64,000 nucleotides of DNA. Source: an uncultured Bacteroides sp. (lineage in GTDB: Bacteria > Bacteroidota > Bacteroidia > Bacteroidales > UBA932). The position numbers were made by a program, and so were the translations under genes. This document shows, piece after piece, positions 10,032 to 18,734 of the stretch (position 1 is its first letter; every line of letters starts with the position of its first letter). The DNA lies in contig CAMCGB010000008.1 of assembly GCA_945874355.1 (NCBI GenBank), positions 35,747 through 99,746 on the forward strand, written 5' to 3'. The notes under the pieces were generated by a model, which saw only the letters and a program-made list of their open reading frames with translations, made no database searches and was not told the origin of the DNA.

Positions 10032-10700
10032 CTATTTCTTCTTGTTGCCTCTGCGATTGTTCTTCTGTTTGCGGTTCTTGCCCTGGGGATTAGGCCCTAT
10101 TCCAAGTCCGGGACGGCTGAAGTTCAACTCCGGCGACACCTTGCCCAGACTCATCCCTTCCGGAACCTTGAGCCTGTACTCCGAGATAGCTTCGATGTCT
10201 TTGAAAATGGTCTCGTCAGCCACGCTGTCCTTATTCCAGATAAGGTACTGCTGGCGCATATACAGGGCGAGGCAGCGTATCATCTCGGTCTTCACCTCCG
10301 AGTCTTCCTCCTCGCAGAGCAGATTGATGATCTTCTCGATATTCCTCCCGTAATGGGCCGCCTTGACCTTGGTGTCCTTCATAGGAAGGGGTACGGGATT
10401 GGTACTGAACTGCTCCTTCTCGGGGCAGGGGTAGGGGGCGTCCACGTCCAGGTCGAAGCCGGCTATCATATAGAGCTGGTCCCAAAGCTTGTGCTCATAG
10501 TTCTCGAGCTGGTGCACCCCGGGGTTCAGGGTCTCCATCACCTTGATTACTGCGGCGGCCTGGGAGCTGCGCTTCTGCCTGTCGGGTATCTCTTTCAGTT
10601 TCTGGACCATTTTCAACACATTACGCCCGTACTCGGGCATAGCCATCTTCTCGCGTGAAGTGTTGTAGTCCAGTCCTTGTTCCATATCTGTCTGATTCAT
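10032..10700 (-). CDS. DUF4290 domain protein
   Basis: A 222-residue soluble protein of the DUF4290 family, which is confined to Bacteroidota and has no known function. The N-terminal LDYNTSREKMAMPEYGRNV and the paired YGRN motifs (MPEYGRNVLKMV and AHYGRNIEKII) are typical. The C-terminus is a basic, Asn/Lys-rich tail (RKQKNNRRGNKKK) that could bind nucleic acid. It is the first gene of the ftsK operon. A promoter and a GC-rich leader hairpin precede it. No function is proposed beyond the operon link to chromosome segregation. Confidence 0.88.
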   Translation of the reverse strand: MNQTDMEQGLDYNTSREKMAMPEYGRNVLKMVQKLKEIPDRQKRSSQAAAVIKVMETLNPGVHQLENYEHKLWDQLYMIAGFDLDVDAPYPCPEKEQFSTNPVPLPMKDTKVKAAHYGRNIEKIINLLCEEEDSEVKTEMIRCLALYMRQQYLIWNKDSVADETIFKDIEAISEYRLKVPEGMSLGKVSPELNFSRPGLGIGPNPQGKNRKQKNNRRGNKKK

Positions 10701-10735
10701 AATCCTGTCCTGTTGTTTAACGCTACTGTCCTTCC

Positions 10736-10774
10736 CTGCGTCTTGGCCGAGGGGCCACGCAGATTACAAAGATA
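10736..10774 (-). promoter_or_regulatory. Promoter and leader hairpin of the DUF4290-ftsK-lolA operon
   Basis: On the minus strand TATCTTTG (10774-10767) is a perfect Bacteroidota -7 element. The leader that follows holds a two-part stem: CTGCGT pairs with ACGCAG around an inner GGCC/GGCC pair (10736-10762). The hairpin is followed by no U-tract, so it is more likely a leader structure than a terminator. Confidence 0.6.
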
Positions 10775-10792
10775 TGCAAAAGAATTGATATT

Positions 10793-11743
10793 TCACCTCT
10801 CGATATTGAAGCCTTCGGAGGCCCAGCTCGAGTCCGCACAAATCAGAAGCCCCTCAATATCATCGTGACTTTCAATAAATTCCCTTGCCTTTTCGGGTCC
10901 CATCACCATACAGGCCGTAGCATAGGCGTCCGCCTGAGCCGCCGTGGGGGCCACAATAGTGGCGCTGAGCAGATTGTGCTCCACCGGACGTCCGCTCTTG
11001 GGGTCTATTGTGTGGGCGTATTTCTTGCCTTCGCGAATGTAGAACTTGCGGTAGTTGCCCGAGGTGACGATTCCGCAAGGCCCTCCGTCCGAGCGCCATA
11101 CGGAGTTCAGCTTTGCTCCCGGGGTGTCGTTCCCGTCTATAGGCTCGTCCACTCCTATAGCCCAGCCCTTTCCCGAAGGATTCAGCCCGTCGCAGTAGAT
11201 TTCTCCTATGTCCACGAGCATATCCTTTACCCCTATGGAATACAGGTATGAGGCTATCAGGTCGCAGCTGTATCCCTGAGCTATGGCGTTGAAATTAAAT
11301 ATTTTACCTTCTTTGCTCCGGGCAAGGGCTTCTGCAATCTGCTCTTCATCAGGGAATTCCCCGGACTTGAACCCGAAGCCCCACAGGTCGTAGAGCGGCG
11401 CCGCCGTGACGCTGAAAGCCCCGTCAGTCTGACCGCTGTATAACTCGCTCAGGCGCACAAGAGCGGTAAATATGCTGTCGGGGGCGGTATCTTCACCCCG
11501 GTTGCGCTGCGAAAGTATGGAATTCTTATTGTAGCCCGAGATGCTGAAATCAATCCCGGTAAGCAGCGAGTCTATCTTCGAGGCAATCTGAGCGTGGCTC
11601 ACTTTCACGCCTTTGAGATTGGCCTTGACGGTGTAGGTGCCTCCCTGGGCATAACCGCTGAACACCTCGTAGCGCCCCTTGCTGCAGGAGGGAAGGAGAG
11701 TGAGACATATGATAATAAGAAGAAAAAATTGACGTCTGTTCAT
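10793..11743 (-). CDS. apbE: FAD:protein FMN transferase (ApbE)
   Basis: A 316-residue lipoprotein: the second in-frame Met (MNRRQFFLLIIICLTLLPSC) gives a proper lipobox, and a -7 element just upstream of it supports this start over the Met 15 codons earlier. The ApbE fold shows SGYAQGGTYTVKA, ISGYNKNS, LVDIGEIYCDG and the HTIDPKSGRPV motif near the C-terminus. ApbE attaches FMN covalently to Thr residues of targets such as the NqrB/NqrC and RnfG/RnfD subunits at the membrane. No target gene is in the window. It is transcribed divergently from the FISUMP gene. Confidence 0.93.
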   Translation of the reverse strand: MNRRQFFLLIIICLTLLPSCSKGRYEVFSGYAQGGTYTVKANLKGVKVSHAQIASKIDSLLTGIDFSISGYNKNSILSQRNRGEDTAPDSIFTALVRLSELYSGQTDGAFSVTAAPLYDLWGFGFKSGEFPDEEQIAEALARSKEGKIFNFNAIAQGYSCDLIASYLYSIGVKDMLVDIGEIYCDGLNPSGKGWAIGVDEPIDGNDTPGAKLNSVWRSDGGPCGIVTSGNYRKFYIREGKKYAHTIDPKSGRPVEHNLLSATIVAPTAAQADAYATACMVMGPEKAREFIESHDDIEGLLICADSSWASEGFNIER

Positions 11744-11764
11744 ACCTTCGGCAAAGATTTTGCA

Positions 11765-11803
11765 CAAATTTAGATGTTTTTCGCGCAATTATGCGCATAT
11801 TTG
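11765..11803. promoter_or_regulatory. Divergent promoters of apbE and the FISUMP lipoprotein gene
   Basis: Minus strand: TAAATTTG (11772-11765), about 22 bp before the chosen apbE ATG. Plus strand: CATATTTG (11796-11803), one mismatch to TAnnTTTG, about 30 bp before the FISUMP ATG at 11834. Both positions decide against the longer in-frame starts of the two genes. Confidence 0.5.
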
Positions 11804-11833
11804 CATTTTGTAACGGTTTCGAAACGGATTTTT

Positions 11834-12859
11834 ATGAATTTATTGAAGACATCCGCTGTTGTATTGCTGTCCGCCCTTGTTCTCTGCATTTCCTGCAAGA
11901 AGGATGAAGACAGCTCCAAACTATATCTTGACGGGAGCCTGAAAATCACCTTCCCCACTTATGCGGCTCAGGGGTACACCAAGTCTTTCAGCCTTGACAC
12001 CCTCACCACCCTGTCAAGGGACGACGACAAGCCCATAGGATATTATTATGTCAATCCGTTCACTGCCGTTACCGACACTCTGATTGAGCCCGACGGAACT
12101 GTCCGTGCCACCAAGTTCTCCATCACCGTTCCCTATGACACCCTGGGCAACATTCACCTGACCCTCGGAGTCTTCTCGTCCGACGAGTACTACGGAAAGA
12201 CGGCCGGAGCAGATTTCGTGGTGGTAAAAGAAGGTTTAGACGGCAAGGGATCCATCACCGGCTATGATGCCAGAACCAGCGACCTCAAGTTTATCGACTC
12301 CCGCGACAACCGCCGCTACGATGCCGCCAGGGTAGGTTCCCTGTGGTGGATGAGGCAGAACCTCGCCTGGGACGGGGACGGCGTGGCTTTCAGGGGCTAT
12401 GATGTGATGTCGGGAGTGTTCGGAAGGTTCTACACCTGGAACCAGGCCCAGACCGCCTGCCCCGAGGGCTGGAGACTCCCCACTGAAAAGGACTGGAATT
12501 CGCTTGCCAGGGCTTATGACCCCGAGGCCGCCGAAGGCGCTGATTATAAGGGGCTTGCCACCCGCATAATGGGCAGCCTGTATTTCAACGGCACCCGTAT
12601 GTGGACTTATTTCAAGGATATGGACATCAAGAACGATAGCGGCCTCTCTGTTATGCCCGTCGGCTATGCCGCCCTGGCTACGGACGATGTTTTCAACTTT
12701 ACTGCCCTCTATACTTATGCCGCGTTCTGGACAGCCGACCAGAAGGACTCCCAGGGGCTTTTCCGCTACCTCTACCAGGACAGGAACATAGTCTATCTCG
12801 GGAAAGCTGACAAAGACTCCTTCGCCGCCACAGTGCGCTGCGTCAAGGACGCCGAATAG
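11834..12859 (+). CDS. FISUMP-domain lipoprotein
   Basis: A 341-residue secreted lipoprotein (lipobox VLCISCKK, acylated Cys about residue 20). An N-terminal all-beta region resembling DUF4843-like adhesin domains (about 25-140) is followed by a fibrobacter succinogenes major paralogous domain: DSRDNRRYDAARVGSLWWMRQN, CPEGWRLPTEKDWNSLA, a final FAATVRCVKD. The family is common in gut Bacteroidota surface proteins; its function is not settled. The start was moved 20 codons downstream of the longest frame because only this Met is followed by the signal peptide. Convergent with comEC, 2 bp apart. Confidence 0.85.
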   Translation: MNLLKTSAVVLLSALVLCISCKKDEDSSKLYLDGSLKITFPTYAAQGYTKSFSLDTLTTLSRDDDKPIGYYYVNPFTAVTDTLIEPDGTVRATKFSITVPYDTLGNIHLTLGVFSSDEYYGKTAGADFVVVKEGLDGKGSITGYDARTSDLKFIDSRDNRRYDAARVGSLWWMRQNLAWDGDGVAFRGYDVMSGVFGRFYTWNQAQTACPEGWRLPTEKDWNSLARAYDPEAAEGADYKGLATRIMGSLYFNGTRMWTYFKDMDIKNDSGLSVMPVGYAALATDDVFNFTALYTYAAFWTADQKDSQGLFRYLYQDRNIVYLGKADKDSFAATVRCVKDAE

Positions 12860-12861
12860 GT

Positions 12862-13959
12862 TTACAGGCTGCATATAGTCTCAAGTATGAATATGAGTCC
12901 CTCGCCGAGTGCTTCGGTGAGGGATTTCAGTATATGCGCTTTCCATCCAAGGCCGCTGAGCGCTGTAAGGGCAAGAGAGCACATCAGAAACAGCTCGCAC
13001 ACCCCGACAGCAAGCAAGTTGGTGAGAATGAAATACTTGGGAAAGGTCCTGAATTTCACCCACAGGAGCGGCGCCGTTGCGGCCTGGCAGCAGATTGCGG
13101 TGCAGGCGGCGTCCCAGACCTTCTTCCCGAGCTCGTGGCGCTTCCCCCGGGGGTATATTTCCTGAAGAGTAGGAAGGACGAAGACGATGGAGGCGACAGC
13201 GAGGTAGGAAAGCTGGAAACTCAGCGACCTGATGCTGCCGGGCCTTATGCAGAGCTGGATCAGCAGGGCGGCGCAGAGTATGTCGCGTCTGCGTGCCATC
13301 CTGGAGGGGAAGAATTTCGAGATTTCGCTGAGGATTATAAACAGGAGAGCCCTCACCAGTGAATCGGAAGCGCCGCACATAAGAGTGTAGAACAGGGACA
13401 GACCAACGGTAAGAATGCCCCTCAGAAGCCTGGACACCCGGAACCCGCCCAAAGGGGAGAGCAGGAACTGGAGAATGGAGTAGATAAGGCCGAGGTGCAG
13501 CCCCGACAGGGCCAGAAGATGCGAAGCTCCGGCATCGCGGAAAGTCTGTTGCAAGTCCTTACTGAGGCCGCTTTTGTCCGCACACAGAAGAGCCTTTGCA
13601 AGAGCGGGGAGCTCCTCGCTGCTCCAGTCAATCTCTTCTATCCCGGAGATGAAAGACAGTCGCGCCTTCTCGGGCAAGCGGGGCTCAAGGGCGGAGGGAA
13701 TTGTGCTGATGCCCACACTTAAGCCGGACAGCAGACCCGCAAGAAGAAAACATAGCGCGTAGGCTCCCAGGGGCCTTTTCTTTCTCATACACCAGAGAAT
13801 CAAAGCTCCCAGCGCGGTAGAGCAGATAAGGCAGAGGGTCGGAAAGGCATCCTGTCTGCCGGAAGGCATAAGGGCGCAGCCCAGGGCCACCCCCAGGGCA
13901 AAAGGCAGGGAGAGCTCCATTATGCCTTTGTCGGTCCTTTTGGATTTGAAGTCTTCCAT
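12862..13959 (-). CDS. ComEC/Rec2 family membrane protein, competence domain only
   Basis: A 365-residue multi-pass membrane protein with the ComEC channel motif ASHLLALSGLHLGL (about 143-156) and the GASDSLVRALLF segment. Full ComEC proteins also have an N-terminal DUF4131/OB part and a C-terminal metallo-beta-lactamase domain of about 250 residues; neither is present. The N-terminal two helices are followed directly by the competence core. The ATG at 13959 is preferred over one 26 codons upstream because a perfect -7 element (TACTTTTG, 14001-13994) lies between them. Role in DNA uptake is inferred from the family only. Confidence 0.85.
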   Translation of the reverse strand: MEDFKSKRTDKGIMELSLPFALGVALGCALMPSGRQDAFPTLCLICSTALGALILWCMRKKRPLGAYALCFLLAGLLSGLSVGISTIPSALEPRLPEKARLSFISGIEEIDWSSEELPALAKALLCADKSGLSKDLQQTFRDAGASHLLALSGLHLGLIYSILQFLLSPLGGFRVSRLLRGILTVGLSLFYTLMCGASDSLVRALLFIILSEISKFFPSRMARRRDILCAALLIQLCIRPGSIRSLSFQLSYLAVASIVFVLPTLQEIYPRGKRHELGKKVWDAACTAICCQAATAPLLWVKFRTFPKYFILTNLLAVGVCELFLMCSLALTALSGLGWKAHILKSLTEALGEGLIFILETICSL

Positions 13960-13993
13960 ATTGTCAAGTTTGAGATTTTTATCCCGACAGGCC

Positions 13994-14021
13994 CAAAAGT
14001 AAGTATTATTTTGTAATTTTG
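13994..14021. promoter_or_regulatory. Divergent promoters of comEC and ackA
   Basis: Minus strand TACTTTTG at 14001-13994 points to comEC. Plus strand TAATTTTG at 14014-14021 points to ackA, 45 bp before its ATG. Both match TAnnTTTG exactly. No clear -33 element is seen for either. Confidence 0.55.
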
Positions 14022-14066
14022 TAAGCATTTTCGACAAATTGCCAAATCGCTTACATTTTTAACGTT

Positions 14067-15281
14067 ATGATAGTACTAGTAATCAACTGCGGCAGCTCTT
14101 CAATCAAGTATCAGCTTCTTGACATGAAGGGCGATGATGTTTACGACCTTCTCGCCAAAGGTCTTGTAGAAAAGATAGGCCTTCCCGATTCGAATCTTGT
14201 GCACAAGCCCAGCGGCAAGGAGCCCTATAAGCTCGTATGCCCCATACCCGACCACAAAGTCGGCATCAAAGTGGTGCTGGATGCGCTGGTTGACCCCTCC
14301 CACGGAGTTCTCAAGAGCTTTGACGACATCGAAGCCGTAGGCCACCGCATCGTGCAGGGCGCCGACTTCTTCTCAGGAAGTACTCTGGTCGATGAGGACG
14401 TGATCAGCAAGATCGAGATATGCTGCGACTTCGCCCCTCTTCACAACCCTGCCCATCTGCTCGGCATCAGGGCCATCTCCAATGTGCTTCCCGACGTGCC
14501 CCAGGTGGTTACTTTCGATACCGCCTTCCACCAGACAATGCAGCCCCAGGCCTATATGTACGCCCTTCCTTATGAGTACTACACCAAGTACCGCGTAAGG
14601 CGTTACGGCGCTCACGGTACTTCCCACCAGTATGTATCCGCAAGAGGAGCCAAGGTCTGCGGCCTCGACCTGGAGAATTCCAAAATCATCACCTGCCATA
14701 TGGGCAACGGAAGCTCTATCACAGCAGTGCAGAACGGCAAGTGCGTGGATACCTCTATGGGATTCACCCCTCTCGAGGGTATGATTATGGGCACCCGCTG
14801 CGGCAACATCGACGCCAATGTGGTTCCCTACTTGATGAAGAAGGAGAATCTCACCCCCGACCAGATGACCGACATAATGAACAAGAAGAGCGGCTTCCTC
14901 GGACTGTCAGGCAAGACCTCCGATATGAGGGATATGTGCGACCTGGCCGCAGGCGGTGACGAGAGGGCGAAGATAGTGCTCAAGAAGGTGGTTCTCGACA
15001 CCGTGAAGAACATCGGTGCCTATGCCGCCGAGATGAACGGCGTGGACCTTCTGGTATTCACCGCCGGAATAGGGGAGAACAATCCCTGGCTCCGCAAGGC
15101 CATCTGCGACAACCTCACTTATCTTGGAGTCAAGATTGACGACGAGGTCAACGAGAACGCTCACGGCGACGTCATCTTCTCTACTCCCGACTCTAAGGTC
15201 AAGGTGGCTCTCATCCCCACCAACGAGGAGCTCGTAATAGCCCGCGACACTATGCGCATCGTATCAGAAATGGACAATTAA
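14067..15281 (+). CDS. ackA: Acetate kinase
   Basis: A 404-residue acetate kinase of full length. Signatures: LVINCGSSSIKYQL at the N-terminus, AVGHRIVQGADFF, VTFDTAFHQTM, HGTSHQYVSARGA, ITCHMGNGSSITAV, GFTPLEGMIMGTRCGNID and VFTAGIGENN. It converts acetyl phosphate and ADP to acetate and ATP in the cytoplasm. The next gene, 12 bp downstream, is a PduL-type phosphotransacylase, so acetyl-CoA to acetate conversion is encoded here as one operon. This is a main ATP-yielding fermentation step for gut Bacteroidales. Confidence 0.98.
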   Translation: MIVLVINCGSSSIKYQLLDMKGDDVYDLLAKGLVEKIGLPDSNLVHKPSGKEPYKLVCPIPDHKVGIKVVLDALVDPSHGVLKSFDDIEAVGHRIVQGADFFSGSTLVDEDVISKIEICCDFAPLHNPAHLLGIRAISNVLPDVPQVVTFDTAFHQTMQPQAYMYALPYEYYTKYRVRRYGAHGTSHQYVSARGAKVCGLDLENSKIITCHMGNGSSITAVQNGKCVDTSMGFTPLEGMIMGTRCGNIDANVVPYLMKKENLTPDQMTDIMNKKSGFLGLSGKTSDMRDMCDLAAGGDERAKIVLKKVVLDTVKNIGAYAAEMNGVDLLVFTAGIGENNPWLRKAICDNLTYLGVKIDDEVNENAHGDVIFSTPDSKVKVALIPTNEELVIARDTMRIVSEMDN

Positions 15282-15293
15282 TCAAATACCCTT

Positions 15294-15866
15294 ATGAATA
15301 ATTTCATCGTAGAAACATCAGCCCGTCACGTGCACGTGACCCGCGAAGCCCTCGATATCCTTTTCGGCAAAGGTTTCGAGCTTGAGGTCAAGAAGCCCCT
15401 TTCCCAGCCCGGCCAGTACGCCTCAAACCAGAAAGTGGAGGTAGTAGGACCTAAGTCCAGCCTCAAGTGCTCAATCCTCGGACCTGTACGTCCCGAGAAC
15501 CAGGTCGAGCTTTCATTCACTGATGCCCGCACACTCGGTATCGTGGCTCCCATCAGGGAGAGTGCCGATATCGCCGGAAGCGCTCCCTGCAAGATTATCG
15601 GTCCTTGCGGAGAAGTGGAGCTCAGCGAAGGAGTAATCATCGCCAAGAGGCACGTCCATATGACCCCTGAAGACGCAAAGGTCTTCGGAGTTGAGAACGG
15701 TCAGATTGTATCTGTGGAGATTGAGCAGCCTACCGGCCGCAAGCTCGTCTTCGGCGACACCGTAGTCAGAGTGTCACCCAAGTATGCTCTCGCAATGCAC
15801 ATCGACACCGATGAGGCAAATGCCGCAGCCTGCAGCGGAGAGATTACCGGACATATCGTAGGCTAG
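15294..15866 (+). CDS. pduL: PduL-type phosphate acyltransferase
   Basis: A 190-residue zinc-dependent phosphotransacylase, unrelated to Pta. Two copies of the PduL beta-barrel half are seen, each with a metal-binding HxH motif: SARHVHVTREAL (residues about 9-20) and AKRHVHMTPEDA, plus the ARTLGI and GPCGEVEL segments. PduL interconverts acyl-CoA and acyl phosphate. No encapsulation peptide is obvious at the N-terminus, so it is cytosolic. Placement after ackA indicates that it does the work of Pta here. Its stop codon overlaps the convergent rsmD stop. Confidence 0.93.
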   Translation: MNNFIVETSARHVHVTREALDILFGKGFELEVKKPLSQPGQYASNQKVEVVGPKSSLKCSILGPVRPENQVELSFTDARTLGIVAPIRESADIAGSAPCKIIGPCGEVELSEGVIIAKRHVHMTPEDAKVFGVENGQIVSVEIEQPTGRKLVFGDTVVRVSPKYALAMHIDTDEANAAACSGEITGHIVG

Positions 15867-16408
15867 TCCTGCGACGGAGTCTCGAAAATAGAGAAATGTA
15901 CCCTCCCATACGTCTTTTCTTTCTTGAAAAGCGTGTGGGAGGAAAAATTATATTCGCCTCCGTGCTCAAGAATGAAATAGCATCCGGGGTGCAGGATGCC
16001 GCTTGAAAGAACCTTGTCGGGAATGCTGTCCAGGCCCTGAAGCGCGTATGGAGGATCGGCGAAAACTATGTCGAACTTCTCGCGGCAGATGGGCAGGAAG
16101 TCGAATACGTTTGCGTGCACGACGCTAAGATTCCCTAGGCCCAGCTTGCGCGCCTCAGAGCGTATGAAAGAGGCGTTGTCGCGGTTCATCTCTATGCTGT
16201 AAACCCTGTCGGCTCCCCTCGAAGCGAACTCGAAACCTATCGCTCCGGTGCCTGCAAACAAGTCCAGCACCTTGAGGCCCTCAAACTCGTACTCGTTGTC
16301 GAGCATATTGAAGAGCCCTTCCTTCGCAAAGTCTGTCGTAGGCCTTGCGTTGTACTCCGAAGGGGGAAGAATGACCCTTCCTTTGAGTTTTCCTCCGATT
16401 ATCCTCAT
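15863..16408 (-). CDS. rsmD: 16S rRNA (guanine966-N2)-methyltransferase RsmD
   Basis: A 181-residue SAM-dependent methyltransferase. MRIIGGKLKGR is the characteristic RsmD N-terminus, which fixes the start at 16408 although the frame is open another 86 codons upstream. Motif I VLDLFAGTGAIGFEFASRGA and the catalytic DPPYAL (FDIVFADPPY) are present. It methylates G966 of 16S rRNA in the assembled 30S subunit. The start overlaps the stop of the DUF3822 gene by 4 bp. Confidence 0.95.
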   Translation of the reverse strand: MRIIGGKLKGRVILPPSEYNARPTTDFAKEGLFNMLDNEYEFEGLKVLDLFAGTGAIGFEFASRGADRVYSIEMNRDNASFIRSEARKLGLGNLSVVHANVFDFLPICREKFDIVFADPPYALQGLDSIPDKVLSSGILHPGCYFILEHGGEYNFSSHTLFKKEKTYGRVHFSIFETPSQD

Positions 16409-16869
16409 CCCTCGAGCACCAGTACCGATTTGAAATACCTGTAAAGGCTCATCTCCTCCTCGTCCGAGAGCGCGCTCATAAAGCACACTGTCGACATCTC
16501 GGGGTTTATGAGCAGCGACTTGACAGCAAGGAAGATGTAGTACTCCGCAGTAGTGAAGTCCTGTGCCGGGTAAGAATTGCAGAGCAGCAGCTGACGCCCC
16601 TGGGCAATGGTTATGCTCAAAACTCCTGCATCCAGATGGCAGAGAATGCGGTTGTAGTCCGGGCACTCACCCAGCCTGAGCAGTACTTTATATATAGGTG
16701 GCGGAGCACAAGAAGAGCCGTCCTCATCACAATCGTAGATGAGAACGGCCTTATAATCACTGATGTCCAGATGTTTCACCGACCTTGACCCCAGGGGGCC
16801 TGCCACTTTCTCAAGCGCAATGCGAGCCGAAGCAGCATCAAAGAAGTCGGAAGGAACAAGCGTGAACAC
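16405..16869 (-). CDS. DUF3822-family protein, short form
   Basis: A 154-residue protein that corresponds to the C-terminal part of DUF3822 proteins, which are usually about 260 residues. It begins FTLVPSDFFDAASARIAL, a segment found mid-protein in the family. The fold is expected to be actin-like (ASKHA) from family knowledge; no catalytic motif can be pointed to. GTG at 16869 overlaps the upstream TAG by one base, which argues for tight coupling rather than a sequencing loss of the N-terminal half. Gene order DUF3822-rsmD is common in Bacteroidota. Confidence 0.7.
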   Translation of the reverse strand: MFTLVPSDFFDAASARIALEKVAGPLGSRSVKHLDISDYKAVLIYDCDEDGSSCAPPPIYKVLLRLGECPDYNRILCHLDAGVLSITIAQGRQLLLCNSYPAQDFTTAEYYIFLAVKSLLINPEMSTVCFMSALSDEEEMSLYRYFKSVLVLEG

Positions 16870-17558
16870 TACTCCCAGTTACCTGCGTTATTGTTAGGTG
16901 CGTTGATTGAGCCGACCTGCAGACCCTCGTACTTGTTCTGGGTTCTGCGCTCGTCGTCAAGGTTGATCCTGAGCTGGTTGTCAAGACCCTTGAGAAGGAG
17001 CTTGTAAGGCATCTTGGCCTCGAACAGGGGCACGGGCACACCTGAAACCATCTTCACAGCGGCGTTCATCTCGACGGGCTCTCCGCAGAAGGGGATGAAC
17101 TTGAGGGAGTCGATGCAGAAATCTTCGCGTCCGTTGAAGAGAGTGTCCTTTACGGGAATCTTGTTCTCAATGGTGAACACCAGATTCTTGTCGCCTGCAA
17201 GATACATCTTGTAGAGTTCCTCGTTGGTGATCTTCCTGCGGGACTTCTTGACCTTGTCGGTGTGCATAACTGCAACTGAATCGTCAGGAGAGCCGACCTG
17301 AAGCATGACTGACATCTGTCCGTTCTCGTAGAAGAGCTTGAGGGAGTCCACGGTAGAGGTGAACTTGCCGTTCACGCTTCTGTAGGCAACCTGCAGGGTG
17401 CGGATGTCCTTAAGTCTCTGGATGGCAATGCTCTCGCGGTATGCCCTCTGCTTTTCGAAGTTGACCGGCTGCATAATGCTGCTGTAAATCTTGTACACCA
17501 GGAACACGATGGCTGCCAGAAGTACTACTTCGATGATGATCTTAACTGGTTTCTTCAT
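16869..17558 (-). CDS. Membrane-anchored protein of unknown function
   Basis: A 229-residue protein with one N-terminal membrane helix (IIIEVVLLAAIVFLVYKIY, residues 8-26) and an outward-facing domain. The segment YRESIAIQRLKDIRTLQVAYRSVNGKFTS resembles the start of pseudopilin-type proteins, where residues after the helix report on a small-molecule or assembly state, but no prepilin peptidase site is seen. The family is conserved next to DUF3822 and rsmD in Bacteroidales. The tail is Asn-rich (NAPNNNAGNWE). Function not recognised. A -7 element (TAACTTTG) lies upstream. Confidence 0.75.
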   Translation of the reverse strand: MKKPVKIIIEVVLLAAIVFLVYKIYSSIMQPVNFEKQRAYRESIAIQRLKDIRTLQVAYRSVNGKFTSTVDSLKLFYENGQMSVMLQVGSPDDSVAVMHTDKVKKSRRKITNEELYKMYLAGDKNLVFTIENKIPVKDTLFNGREDFCIDSLKFIPFCGEPVEMNAAVKMVSGVPVPLFEAKMPYKLLLKGLDNQLRINLDDERRTQNKYEGLQVGSINAPNNNAGNWE

Positions 17559-17603
17559 TTTATGTTATTTTTGTTGATAATCTTTCGACATAACAAAGTC
17601 GTA

Positions 17604-17651
17604 CAAAGTTATGAAATTGATTTATCAAATCCAATATTCTTGCTAAATTTG
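17604..17651. promoter_or_regulatory. Divergent promoters: rsmD operon and nrnA operon
   Basis: Minus strand TAACTTTG (17611-17604), 46 bp before the start at 17558. Plus strand TAAATTTG (17644-17651), 19 bp before the nrnA ATG at 17671. Both are exact TAnnTTTG matches. Confidence 0.55.
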
Positions 17652-17670
17652 CAACATAAAATACTAGGCG

Positions 17671-18729
17671 ATGACCCGATTGAAAACATTTCTCACCCCT
17701 TCCCGAAGCGCCGCGCTGGACTCTTGTCTGGGCAGGGGCGGCAGCGTGGTCATCGCAATCCACATCCATCCCGACGGTGACGCCCTGGGCAGCGCCATTG
17801 CCCTGAAGGAGTATCTGGGCGTCTCGAGAGGCTGCAGCGTGAGCATAGTCTGCGAGGACGAAGCTCCCTCTTCCCTGGCTTTCCTTACGGGGGACGAACG
17901 CCTGGTGTGCGACAGCGCCGAAGCCGCTAGTCTGCTTGAAGTCTCAAGGCTGCTTATCAGCCTGGACCATAATGACTTTAGGCGCACAGGAAGCTTTGAG
18001 CCCCTGCTTCGGGATGCCGCTTGCCGAAAGCTTCTTATAGACCATCATCCTCTCCCCACTGAGAGCGACTATTCCCTCGTTTTCAGCCATCCCGAACTCT
18101 CCTCCACCTGCGAGCTGCTCTACTGGCTTCTTGTCAGTCTGGACGATGTCCGCTCTGCTTCGGCTCTTCCCGTGCGCAGCCGTCAGGCCCTTTTTACGGG
18201 AATGACCACCGATACCAACAATTTCGCCAATTCGGTGCTGCCTTCCACCCTTCAGATGGCCTCCGAACTTATGGAAGCGGGCGTTGACAGGGAGGCGATA
18301 CTTTCCTGCCTCTACAATTCCTACCCCGAGAGACGTTTACGGGCTATGGGTTATATGCTCAGTTCCTTGATGCACATCACCCCGCAGGGCCTCGCCTACG
18401 CCATCCTGGACAGCGCCACTATCGGGCGTTTCGGCCTGGAAGACGGTGACACCGAAGGCTTTGTGAACCTGCCGCTCGGCATCGGGAATGTAGTTATGAG
18501 CGTACTCCTGAAGCAGGATGGCGGCTTCTTCAGGGTGTCGGCAAGAAGTAAACGGGGCTATTCGGCCAGCCGTCTGTGCTCGGAATACTTCCACGGCGGC
18601 GGTCACGAGCAGGCCTCTGGCGGGAGGATTTTCATCCCCGACGACATACCTGACGCCGCAAAGGCGGCTGAATACATAGAAACCATATCGGCACGATTCC
18701 TGCAAGAGGCTCCTGCCGGTGATAAATAA
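17671..18729 (+). CDS. DHH/DHHA1 phosphoesterase (NrnA-like oligoribonuclease / pAp phosphatase)
   Basis: A 352-residue DHH-family enzyme. Manganese-binding motifs: IAIHIHPDGDALGSA, ISLDHND, LLIDHHPLP (the DHH motif), TGMTTDTNNF. The C-terminal DHHA1 substrate domain ends with the glycine-rich FHGGGHEQASGG. NrnA proteins degrade 2-5 nt RNAs and dephosphorylate 3'-phosphoadenosine 5'-phosphate. First gene of an operon with the FKBP-type isomerase 5 bp downstream. Confidence 0.92.
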   Translation: MTRLKTFLTPSRSAALDSCLGRGGSVVIAIHIHPDGDALGSAIALKEYLGVSRGCSVSIVCEDEAPSSLAFLTGDERLVCDSAEAASLLEVSRLLISLDHNDFRRTGSFEPLLRDAACRKLLIDHHPLPTESDYSLVFSHPELSSTCELLYWLLVSLDDVRSASALPVRSRQALFTGMTTDTNNFANSVLPSTLQMASELMEAGVDREAILSCLYNSYPERRLRAMGYMLSSLMHITPQGLAYAILDSATIGRFGLEDGDTEGFVNLPLGIGNVVMSVLLKQDGGFFRVSARSKRGYSASRLCSEYFHGGGHEQASGGRIFIPDDIPDAAKAAEYIETISARFLQEAPAGDK

Positions 18730-18734
18730 AGGAT

